Below are positions 44,667 to 51,157 of a stretch of 51,157 bases of DNA, piece after piece. A program made the position numbers and the translations under genes. The notes below the pieces were generated by a model. That model saw only the letters and a list, made by a program, of their open reading frames with translations. It did not search any database and was not told the DNA's origin. This DNA comes from JBGVSA01 sp041807905 (GTDB lineage Bacteria > Pseudomonadota > Gammaproteobacteria > Burkholderiales > Rhodocyclaceae), in the NCBI RefSeq assembly GCF_041807905.1, contig NZ_JBGVSA010000028.1, positions 1 through 51,157 on the forward strand, in the 5' to 3' direction. Numbering within the stretch: position 1 is the first letter of the stretch; every line of letters begins with the position of its first letter.

Positions 44667-45368
44667 TTACTGCACGGGCCGGGGCGCTTGCCAGCGTGGC
44701 CAGGGAAGATCGAAAGGCGGATGGGCATGGAGCATCTGCGAGGTCTCGGCGCTCGTGAATGCGCTCCCCTCGTCCGGTGGCAACATGAACTGGCACATCG
44801 TGCCGTGCCATTCAAAGCGCAATGCCCACGCGTGCAGGTAGCCGCGATCCGCCGCCGCGCCGCCGTAGCGCGCGTCCCCAAGGATCGGGGCGCCCAGACT
44901 CCTGAGTGCCACGCGGATCTGGTGCGTACGGCCCGTGCGCGGCCGCACGATGAACAGGCGCAGACCATTGGCCAGCGTGAAACTGAAGAACTGCGTCACC
45001 GCCAACTGCCCGCCCTCGCGCACGAACTTCCAGCTACCGCCGCGCCCCTTTTCCATGCCGCCCTGGATGCGGCCCTGGCTCTTCGACGGTTTGTGGTCCG
45101 AGAGGGCCACGTAGTACTTCTCGATGCGGCCCGACTCGAACAGTTCGCCCAGCTCGCGCGCGGCATCCGCGTTGCGCGCCAGCAGCACCAGCCCCGACGT
45201 GATGCGATCGAGCCGATGCACCGGATGCAGATCGGCAAGACCGGCATCCGCGCGCAGCCGCGTCACGAAGCCTGGTGTGTCGCCATCGTTATGAAAGGAA
45301 ACCCCGGCCGGCTTGGCCGCGACGATGAAATCCTCGTGCGTGGCATCGACGATCCATCCCGAGGACAT
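44667..45368 (-). CDS. RluA-family pseudouridine synthase
   Basis: 233 residues. The catalytic motif HRLDRITSGL holds Asp54, preceded by the usual KPAGVSFHND and followed by RTGRTHQIRVALRSLGAPIL, all diagnostic of RluA enzymes. No S4 domain is present, as in RluA and the TIGR01621 subgroup. It modifies uridine in rRNA or tRNA, target unknown. It starts nine bases after the MutT-ThiE gene stop, so the two share a transcript. Confidence 0.9.
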   Translation of the reverse strand: MSSGWIVDATHEDFIVAAKPAGVSFHNDGDTPGFVTRLRADAGLADLHPVHRLDRITSGLVLLARNADAARELGELFESGRIEKYYVALSDHKPSKSQGRIQGGMEKGRGGSWKFVREGGQLAVTQFFSFTLANGLRLFIVRPRTGRTHQIRVALRSLGAPILGDARYGGAAADRGYLHAWALRFEWHGTMCQFMLPPDEGSAFTSAETSQMLHAHPPFDLPWPRWQAPRPVQ

Positions 45369-45376
45369 GCCGCCGC

Positions 45377-46318
45377 TCACCGGCCCCAGATGCTGCGTAC
45401 CGCCGCGATGCCGTGTGCGCCAGCGCCGCGTGCGTCCGACATGTCGGATTCGCGCAGGCCGCCGATGGCGACGACCGGCATGGGCAGATCGCGCGTCAAA
45501 GCGTGGAATTGCTCCCAGCCGATGCCCGCCTTGCCCGGGTGCGTGGGCGTGGCTCTGACGTTGCCGAGCACGGCGTAATCCAGCTCCAGTTCTGCCACGC
45601 GTTCGAGTTCTGCGCGCGTATGACACGACGCTCCGACCCATTCGAAGCCGGGGCGTGCGGAGGCATCCGCCAGTTGTGCGGCGGTCAGTTGCAGGCCGTC
45701 TGCGCCGACTTCGGCGGCCAGCGCCGCATCGCCACCGACGATCGCCAGGGCGCCCACGGCGCGGCAACGCGCCACGACTTCACGTGCAAACGCCTGGCGT
45801 GTGCTTGGAGGCAGGGCGTGTTCGCGGATGACCACGGCCTGCAGGCCCACCGCCAGCGACGTATCCAGCGCGGACAGTTGCGCGTTGACGCCGATCTCGT
45901 GCGCGTGCGTCACGCCGAAGCGGCGCGGCAGCCGCAACGCTTTGAGGATCGGTCCGTTGGCCGGCAACATCGGGCCGACTTCGAGCGCGTCGGCGCGCTG
46001 CCATGCCAGGGCGCTGTGCACCAGCGGCTGGGGCTCGCCCGTCCAGTCGTAGACCTCGAAGAAATTCAGCGTGACGTGAGCATGTTCGTACAGGTGCCGG
46101 CGCACGATCCACGGGCGGGCGCCGTGGACCTTGATGGCGAGCTCTTCTTCCAGTTCGCGGATGACGGCATCGTGGGCGGTTTCACCGGGTTCGACCTTGC
46201 CACCCGGAAATTCCCAGTAGCCGGTGTAGAACGTCTCCTCGCCACGCTGGCCGAGCAGGAAGCTGCCGTCGGGGCGAGTGATGACGGCGGCGGCGACGGT
46301 GACGATCTTGGGGGTCAT
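45377..46318 (-). CDS. MutT Nudix / thiamine-monophosphate synthase-like fusion
   Basis: 313 residues. Residues 1-130 form a MutT Nudix domain with the box GGKVEPGETAHDAVIRELEE (39-58) and the start KIVTVAAAVITRPDGSFLLG. Residues about 140-313 are ThiE-like (HEIGVNAQLSALD, GASCHTRAELERV, VLGNVRATPTHPGK), the barrel found fused to MutT in many proteobacteria. The Nudix part hydrolyses oxidised GTP; the ThiE part has unproved activity. An ATG at 46342 would overlap the upstream stop by four bases; I prefer 46318, preceded by AGAGAAG. Confidence 0.87.
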   Translation of the reverse strand: MTPKIVTVAAAVITRPDGSFLLGQRGEETFYTGYWEFPGGKVEPGETAHDAVIRELEEELAIKVHGARPWIVRRHLYEHAHVTLNFFEVYDWTGEPQPLVHSALAWQRADALEVGPMLPANGPILKALRLPRRFGVTHAHEIGVNAQLSALDTSLAVGLQAVVIREHALPPSTRQAFAREVVARCRAVGALAIVGGDAALAAEVGADGLQLTAAQLADASARPGFEWVGASCHTRAELERVAELELDYAVLGNVRATPTHPGKAGIGWEQFHALTRDLPMPVVAIGGLRESDMSDARGAGAHGIAAVRSIWGR

Positions 46319-46338
46319 TGCAGCGCTTCTCTGTGAAT

Positions 46339-47040
46339 TCATACGGGCCATGCGGGGGCGCCGACACGGCAGACTTGTACGGTGTGGATGTGTTCGATGC
46401 GTGCCAGCACGCGCTCGCGTCCGGGCATGTCGCTGGCCGCTTCGATGGCCTCGCGCATCAGTTCGGGCGTGAGCGCACCCAGCGCCGGCACCGCAAGCGG
46501 TGCCCAGCTCAGATGCCAGGGCTCAGGGTGCAGGCCGCCGCGCTCGATATCGTAGGGCCGGAAGAAGCCGAATTCGATCGGCCCGGTATGCAGCCATTCG
46601 CCCAGGCGCGCGAACGGGCCGCCGGCCACATATTCGTCCGGCAGCAGACGTGGGCGATAACCGTCGGGCAAGGCCGCACGATCGATGACATCGAATTCGC
46701 TGCCCCAGTGATGACGGCTGGCGCCGGGCAGGGCCGACCACGAAAGGATGGCGTCGACCAGACCGTCTTCGTCGAGCGCGCCGTGCGGAATGACGCCGCC
46801 GTCCGCGTCGTAGAGCGGGCGCTCGCCATTCCACTTGGCGGTCCAGATTTTCATCTGGCCGGCAAAATCGCGGAATGCGCTGAGCGGTACCAGATCGATG
46901 CCGTGGCGCGCTGCCGCCGCGCGCATGTGCATGAACGCCTCGCCGGCCTTGTCGTGGGCGACGAAGCGCGTGGCCTCGTCGATCACGAACTCGCGCACGT
47001 GGGTGCGGGCGCGTCCGGTCAGTTCGAGGGCGCTCAGCAT
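46339..47040 (-). CDS. M15-family D-alanyl-D-alanine carboxypeptidase-like peptidase
   Basis: 233 residues. The zinc motif is present: His110 and Asp117 in SRHHWGSEFDV, Glu173 and His176 in PEPWHLSWA, as in VanY/LdcB. Such enzymes trim D-Ala or tripeptide ends of peptidoglycan stems. There is no signal peptide in view, so its site of action is unclear; it may need another start or act in the cytoplasm. It lies between DUF815 and mutT with small gaps, in one operon. Confidence 0.85.
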   Translation of the reverse strand: MLSALELTGRARTHVREFVIDEATRFVAHDKAGEAFMHMRAAAARHGIDLVPLSAFRDFAGQMKIWTAKWNGERPLYDADGGVIPHGALDEDGLVDAILSWSALPGASRHHWGSEFDVIDRAALPDGYRPRLLPDEYVAGGPFARLGEWLHTGPIEFGFFRPYDIERGGLHPEPWHLSWAPLAVPALGALTPELMREAIEAASDMPGRERVLARIEHIHTVQVCRVGAPAWPV

Positions 47041-47047
47041 GGCGGCG

Positions 47048-47911
47048 TCAGGCCACGCGGCCGGCGTAGTCGCGGGCGAACTGCAGCGCCACGCGGCCGC
47101 TGCGCGAGCCGCGCATCATCGCCCATTGCAGCGCTTCGTGGCGGATCGGCTCCCAGTCGGTGACGTCGACCGACAGCTCCACCAGCCAGTGGCGCACGAT
47201 GTCCAGGTATTCCTGCTGGCTGAACGGATAGAACGACAGCCACAGGCCGAACCGTTCGGACAGCGAAACCTTCTCTTCGACTGCCTCGCCCGGGTGGATT
47301 TCTTCGTCGTTGCGATGGCCGGCGAGGTTCTCCGAGTGGTACTCGGGCATCAGGTGGCGGCGATTGGAGGTTGCGTAGATCAGCACGTTGTCCGGCACCG
47401 CGGCGAACGAACCGTCGAGCACGCTCTTGAGCGCCTTGTAGCCGGGCTCGGCGTCTTCGAACGACAGATCGTCCGAAAACAGGATGAAGCGTTCGGGGCG
47501 CGTGCGGATGAGGTCGACGATGTGTGGCAGATCGGTGAGATCGGTCTTGTCGATCTCGATCACGCGCAGGCCATCCTTGCCGTATTCGTTGAGCATGGCG
47601 CGCACCAGCGAGCTCTTGCCGGTGCCGCGCGCGCCGGTCAGCAGCACGTTGTTGGCCCGACGCCCCTGCACGAACTGGCGCGTGTTGGCGTTCATGCGCT
47701 CCTTCTGCGTGTCGATGTCATGCAGGTCGGCCAGATTCATCGGCAGCAGGTTGTGCAGCGGCTCCAGCCAGCCACGCCCGGCACGCGTGCGCCAGCGATA
47801 GGCGTGGGCGCTCCAGTCTGCCTCGGGCGGCAGCGGCGGCAGCGAGGCCTCGATGCGCGCCATCAGATGTTCGGCGCGATTGACGAGGCGTTCGAGATCA
47901 GCGGGGCTCAT
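47048..47911 (-). CDS. DUF815-family AAA-type ATPase
   Basis: 287 residues. Walker A GARGTGKSS (93-101) and a Walker B-like FILFSDDLSF near residue 140 are clear; SNRRHLMPEY and LSERFGLWLSFYPFSQQEYL complete the DUF815 pattern. The function of the family is unknown; it often neighbours mutT in betaproteobacteria. AAAGGA precedes the ATG, which lies inside the end of a small upstream gene. Confidence 0.9.
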   Translation of the reverse strand: MSPADLERLVNRAEHLMARIEASLPPLPPEADWSAHAYRWRTRAGRGWLEPLHNLLPMNLADLHDIDTQKERMNANTRQFVQGRRANNVLLTGARGTGKSSLVRAMLNEYGKDGLRVIEIDKTDLTDLPHIVDLIRTRPERFILFSDDLSFEDAEPGYKALKSVLDGSFAAVPDNVLIYATSNRRHLMPEYHSENLAGHRNDEEIHPGEAVEEKVSLSERFGLWLSFYPFSQQEYLDIVRHWLVELSVDVTDWEPIRHEALQWAMMRGSRSGRVALQFARDYAGRVA

Positions 47912-48011
47912 CGGGACGATCCTTTTGCGGTTTCTTCTTCGGCCAGGTCGCCCACACAATCAGCAGCAGCAATGCCAGCGCGACGCCGGCTTCGACAAAG
48001 ATGATCCACAT
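47898..48011 (-). CDS. Small membrane peptide overlapping the DUF815 start
   Basis: A 37-residue frame too short for most gene finders: one hydrophobic helix (MWIIFVEAGVALALLLLIVW) followed by a Lys/Pro-rich tail (ATWPKKKPQKDRPDEPR). It overlaps the first 14 bases of the DUF815 gene, so the two are likely coupled. No ribosome site is seen. The positive-inside pattern fits a single-pass inner-membrane peptide. Family unknown. Confidence 0.55.
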   Translation of the reverse strand: MWIIFVEAGVALALLLLIVWATWPKKKPQKDRPDEPR

Positions 48012-48097
48012 GTGCGTTGGGGCGCGAATGCCCGGACCGATCCATACGGGAGCGCCAGTATACTTTCTCCTTTGTTTCAGACCACCTCCGTATCCCG

Positions 48098-49339
48098 ATG
48101 AGATTCATTCTCCCTGCCCTGCTGGCCGTGCTGCTCGCGGCATGCGCCTCCAGCCCCACTCCGCCGCCGGCCCAGGCGCCCGCCCTGCCGGGCGCCACCG
48201 CTGCCCAATGCCCCGCCTGCCCGGTGTGCCAGCAATGCCCGGTCCCGACCCAGCCCGGCGTACCCACCCCACCCCCCGCGCCGGCTTTCTCCGCTGCCGC
48301 GTGGGACCAGGTTCCGGGCTGGCAGCAGGACGACCTTGCGCAGGCGTGGCCTGTATTCCTGGCCTCGTGCCGCGCGCTGCGCCTGCCTGAGATGGTGTCG
48401 GCCTGGACGCCGGTGTGCGACGCGGCGCGCCAGTTGCCGGCCAATCCGTCGGCCCGCGAAGTCCGTGCCTTCTTCCAGTCCCGCACGCAGCCGTGGGTCG
48501 TGCACAACGCCGACGGCACCACCGAAGGCCTGCTGACCGGCTATTACGAGCCGCTGATCCGTGGCAGCCGCAGCAAAACCGCGCGCTACTCGGTGCCGGT
48601 TTATGGCGTACCGGACGACCTCATCACCGTCGACCTGTCATCGATCTATCCGGAACTCAAGAACATGCGCCTGCGCGGCCGCGTCGAGGGCCGCAAGCTG
48701 GTGCCCTATGGCATGCGCAGCGACATCGAAAAGCGCACCGATGCCAAGAGCATCCTGATGTGGACGGATGAGCCGATCGACTTCTTCTTTTTGCAGGTGC
48801 AGGGCTCCGGTCAGGTGCAGATGACGGACGGCAGCCGCGTGCGCCTGGCTTACGCCGACCAGAACGGCTACCCGTACCAGTCCATCGGCCGCTGGCTGGT
48901 GCAGAAGGGCGAACTCAAGCTTGAGGAGGCCAGCATGCAGGGCATCAAGGGTTGGGCCACGGCCAATCCCGGGCGCCTGAACGAACTGCTCGATGCCAAC
49001 CCGAGCTATGTCTTCTTCCGCGAAGAAGCGGCCACCGGCACCGGCCCGCGCGGTTCGCAGAACGTGCCGCTCACTGCCGGACGCTCGATCGCGGTCGACA
49101 TCACCACAGTGCCGCTGGGCACGCCGGTCTTCCTGACCGCTCCGATGCCGGACGGGCCGGCTCTGCAACGGCTGGTGCTGGCGCAGGATACCGGCGGCGC
49201 CATCCGCGGCCGTGTGCGCGGCGATTACTTCGTCGGCTTCGGTCCGCAGGCGGGTGCCACCGCCGGGCGCATGAAGCAGCGCGTGCAGATGTGGGCGCTG
49301 TGGCCGATCGGCGCCACGCCGCCCGAGGCGCGCAAGTAA
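48098..49339 (+). CDS. mltA: Membrane-bound lytic murein transglycosylase A
   Basis: 413 residues, with lipoprotein signal MRFILPALLAVLLAACASS (lipobox LAAC, lipid on Cys16) and a Pro/Cys-rich linker. MltA cleaves peptidoglycan between MurNAc and GlcNAc with formation of 1,6-anhydro-MurNAc. The catalytic Asp is in QDTGGAIRG near residue 368, within the conserved 3D region; TGYYEPLIRGSR near 147 is the substrate-binding signature. The start matches the lipobox. It is divergent from the DUF815 group. Confidence 0.96.
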   Translation: MRFILPALLAVLLAACASSPTPPPAQAPALPGATAAQCPACPVCQQCPVPTQPGVPTPPPAPAFSAAAWDQVPGWQQDDLAQAWPVFLASCRALRLPEMVSAWTPVCDAARQLPANPSAREVRAFFQSRTQPWVVHNADGTTEGLLTGYYEPLIRGSRSKTARYSVPVYGVPDDLITVDLSSIYPELKNMRLRGRVEGRKLVPYGMRSDIEKRTDAKSILMWTDEPIDFFFLQVQGSGQVQMTDGSRVRLAYADQNGYPYQSIGRWLVQKGELKLEEASMQGIKGWATANPGRLNELLDANPSYVFFREEAATGTGPRGSQNVPLTAGRSIAVDITTVPLGTPVFLTAPMPDGPALQRLVLAQDTGGAIRGRVRGDYFVGFGPQAGATAGRMKQRVQMWALWPIGATPPEARK

Positions 49340-49350
49340 GCGCCCGTTCC

Positions 49351-49380
49351 GCAGGGCGGGCCTAGCGACGCCTGCCCTGC
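49351..49380 (+). terminator. Hairpin after mltA
   Basis: GCAGGGCGGGC at 49351-49361 pairs with GCCTGCCCTGC at 49370-49380 with one G-T pair and an eight-base loop. It lies just after the mltA stop but lacks a T tract, so it may be a partial terminator. Confidence 0.4.
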
Positions 49381-49436
49381 AGCCGTTTGATCCGGCGCGC
49401 TGGCACCGTGCACCGGATCGTCGCTAGGATACGCAC

Positions 49437-50339
49437 ATGCGTGTCACCGCCGCCTCGTTCCTGCGCACCATCCAGGCCATGTCCAGCGTGATGTCGTACA
49501 TCGACAGGCACTTTGGAGAGGACATCCGCCTGCGCGACCTCGCCGACGTGGCGTGCATGTCGCCGAATCACTTCGATCATGTGTATCGCCAGAAGACGCG
49601 CGAGACGCCTATGGCGACCGTCCGCCGCCTGCGACTGCAACGCGCCCGCAGGCAGATCGAACGTGGCGAGACCTCGATAACGTCCATCGCCCACGACGCG
49701 GGTTACGGGTCGCTGGCGGCATTCACCCATGCCTTTGTCCGCACCTATGGATGTTCGCCCAGTGCGCTGCCTGCGCCGACAACCGAAGCGGCACGGCCGG
49801 TGCCGATCACGCTGCGTCGCCTGAGCGGGCTGGATGTCGTGTGCATGCCGTATTCAGGCGCCATGCACGAGTGCCACTGCGTGGGCAAGCAGCTCGACGT
49901 GCAGGCAGCCTTGGCGCGCACGCCCGGATGGCGGCAATTGCGCATGTTCGATGCGGGCACCCTGTACGACACGCATGCGCAGGACCACATCGACATGCAC
50001 GTGGCCATCCCGGTGGTGCAGTTGCGTGCGGCGTTGCTGCACGTGGATTGCATGACATTGCCGGCGCAGGATTACGCTGTCATCACGCTTGTCGGCAGGG
50101 GCATGCCCGCGTTGGCACAGATTCATCAGCGTGTCCGGGACGAGGCGGATGCCGAGCCCGCCGAAGGCCGTTCATTCCTGCGCGACCTGGACGTCGTTCG
50201 CGGCTATGCGCTGCCCAGCGAATACCGGCGCGAGCTGTGGCTTCCCGTCGCGCTCAGCCAGCGATTGACTCTTGCTACCCCGACCGATTTCGTCGTCCCT
50301 CGTCGCCCGCCACGACGGGCCGCCCGATCAATAGCGTAA
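49437..50339 (+). CDS. AraC-type regulator with GyrI-like effector domain
   Basis: 300 residues. The N-terminal third has the AraC helix-turn-helix (IRLRDLADVACMSPNHFDHV, TSITSIAHDAGYGSLAAFTH), and residues about 125-285 form a GyrI/SOUL-like effector domain (PVPITLRRLSGLDVVCMPY; LPAQDYAVITLVGRG). Rob and SbmC-like regulators share this layout and respond to small hydrophobic molecules. AGGATA precedes the ATG. Target unknown. Confidence 0.88.
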   Translation: MRVTAASFLRTIQAMSSVMSYIDRHFGEDIRLRDLADVACMSPNHFDHVYRQKTRETPMATVRRLRLQRARRQIERGETSITSIAHDAGYGSLAAFTHAFVRTYGCSPSALPAPTTEAARPVPITLRRLSGLDVVCMPYSGAMHECHCVGKQLDVQAALARTPGWRQLRMFDAGTLYDTHAQDHIDMHVAIPVVQLRAALLHVDCMTLPAQDYAVITLVGRGMPALAQIHQRVRDEADAEPAEGRSFLRDLDVVRGYALPSEYRRELWLPVALSQRLTLATPTDFVVPRRPPRRAARSIA

Positions 50340-50413
50340 AAGCGATCAAACATCGCGACCCGTCCATGGATAGGGTGAGGCCTTCCGATTTCTGGAGAAC
50401 AGGGAGGAGAGGC

Positions 50414-50959
50414 GTGAAGCGGTGGAAACAGATTTCCGAGCACGTAGTGCTTTCCGATCAGTGGCTAACGTTGAAGGCGAAGACCTACTGTCTGCCTTCC
50501 GGTGCTCAGATCGAGCCGTACTACGTCATTGAGGATAAAGAGTGGGTGCATATCGTGGCCGTAGCCGACGATGGCTGCGTTGTCACGGTGCGCCAGTATC
50601 GGCCGGCCGCGAATGCTATATGCATAGAACTTCCAGCCGGTGTTGTGGAGACAGGGGAGGACATCGGCGTTGCTGCGCGGCGTGAGTTGCGGGAAGAGAC
50701 GGGCTATACAGCGAAGTCCATGACACTGATCACTTCGCTTTGGGCCAATCCGGCGCGACAGACTAACCGTGTGCATGTGTTCCTTGCTGAATCTCTGAAG
50801 AAGGCCGGGGCGCTGCAACTGGATGTAGCCGAAGACATCGAATGTGGTCGTGCTTCATTTGATGATCTCTTCTCAATGGCAGTCGCTGGCTCTTTCAGTC
50901 AATCCATGCACGTGGCAAGTCTCGCCATCGTGCAGGCGTACCTCGCCATCCGACCCTGA
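50414..50959 (+). CDS. Nudix hydrolase, ADP-ribose pyrophosphatase-like
   Basis: 181 residues starting with GTG at 50414, chosen because GGGAGGAGA lies just before it; an ATG at 50366 gives 16 more residues without a ribosome site. The Nudix box AGVVETGEDIGVAARRELRE, then ETGY, fits the pattern, and the upstream EDKEWVHIVAVADDG ... VRQYRPA matches ADP-ribose/NADH pyrophosphatases. It is of lower GC than its neighbours, so transfer is possible. It lies beside a repeat element. Confidence 0.85.
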   Translation: MKRWKQISEHVVLSDQWLTLKAKTYCLPSGAQIEPYYVIEDKEWVHIVAVADDGCVVTVRQYRPAANAICIELPAGVVETGEDIGVAARRELREETGYTAKSMTLITSLWANPARQTNRVHVFLAESLKKAGALQLDVAEDIECGRASFDDLFSMAVAGSFSQSMHVASLAIVQAYLAIRP

Positions 50960-51014
50960 TGAGCGCCAGAACGGTGGGATGTTCGGGCGTGGCCTCGACT
51001 GCTAATGCTCGACG

Positions 51015-51067
51015 GCCGGGAGTTCGTCCCGGCGGCCGAGTCACTTTCTTGTTTTCGACAAGAAAGT
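51015..51067. repeat. Two-hairpin repeat element
   Basis: GCCGGGA at 51015-51021 pairs with TCCCGGC at 51027-51033, and ACTTTCTTG at 51043-51051 pairs with CAAGAAAGT at 51059-51067 around a seven-base loop. The sequence between, CGGCGGCCGAGTCACTTTCTTG, contains a short stretch seen, to my memory, in dispersed repeats of several proteobacteria. The window ends soon after, so length is unknown. No gene is recognised from 50960 to the end. Confidence 0.5.
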
Positions 51068-51157
51068 AACCGTCGATCCGACCCCAACATCACCGCCAGC
51101 CTGCAGCTGGTCCCCTGCGCTACTCGTCAAGTCAGGCGGCTGCGGAACTCGTCGCTG

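Noticed and set aside
1..51157. CRISPR arrays, rRNA genes or phage genes
   Set aside because: No regularly spaced repeats, rRNA-like sequence or phage structural genes were seen in the window.

Overview
The window is about 51 kb of GC-rich chromosomal DNA from a Gram-negative proteobacterium. The gene families (selenoprotein formate dehydrogenase with selABC, PliG-like lysozyme inhibitors, MltA lipoprotein, a type Vd patatin autotransporter, many LysR and AraC regulators) fit a betaproteobacterium, most likely Burkholderiales; this is an inference from gene content, not from a marker gene. Genes are dense and often overlap by 1 or 4 bases. The left end holds the start of an IS3-family transposase cut by the window edge. 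The right end holds an inverted-repeat element after a Nudix gene with lower GC.

Region 1 (1-12.2 kb, minus strand) is a formate-oxidation and selenocysteine block in this order: fdoG (with an in-frame UGA as Sec196 and a clear SECIS hairpin), fdoH, fdoI, fdhE, selA, selB, the selenocysteine tRNA selC, a GcvH-like lipoyl-domain protein, a DsrE-family protein, and then a terminator. The block makes the periplasmic formate dehydrogenase and all but one part of the machinery that inserts its selenocysteine (selD is not here). The last two genes are not part of any formate dehydrogenase or Sec pathway known to me and are the most intriguing association in the window.

Region 2 (12.2-18.3 kb) is a cell-envelope accessory block: an exported epoxide-hydrolase-like protein, a second, divergent FtsH-type protease, two tandem PliG-like secreted proteins, a stand-alone winged-helix regulator, and a divergent ToxR/CadC-like membrane regulator followed by a small ToxS/PsaF-like membrane protein. 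Region 3 (18.3-27 kb) has an FMN reductase, a phospholipase D-VTT fusion, a LysR regulator, two tiny ORFs, a two-gene PNPOx/GAF unit, a PilZ protein, an Xre-RES toxin-antitoxin pair with a visible operator, and mscL.

Region 4 (27-38.9 kb) has asmA-cca, a nitronate monooxygenase with an operator-like palindrome in its promoter, the patatin autotransporter, an AraC regulator, a tandem pair of Asr-like Ala/Lys-rich exported peptides, and a two-component system directly downstream of them. Region 5 (38.9-51.2 kb) is mostly housekeeping or metabolic: pirin, a FAH-fold hydratase, an SBF-like transporter with a divergent LysR, a TPM-domain protein, a DJ-1/PfpI protein, a pseudouridine synthase, a MutT-ThiE fusion, an M15 peptidase, a DUF815 ATPase with a small membrane peptide overlapping its start, mltA, an AraC-GyrI regulator and a Nudix hydrolase.
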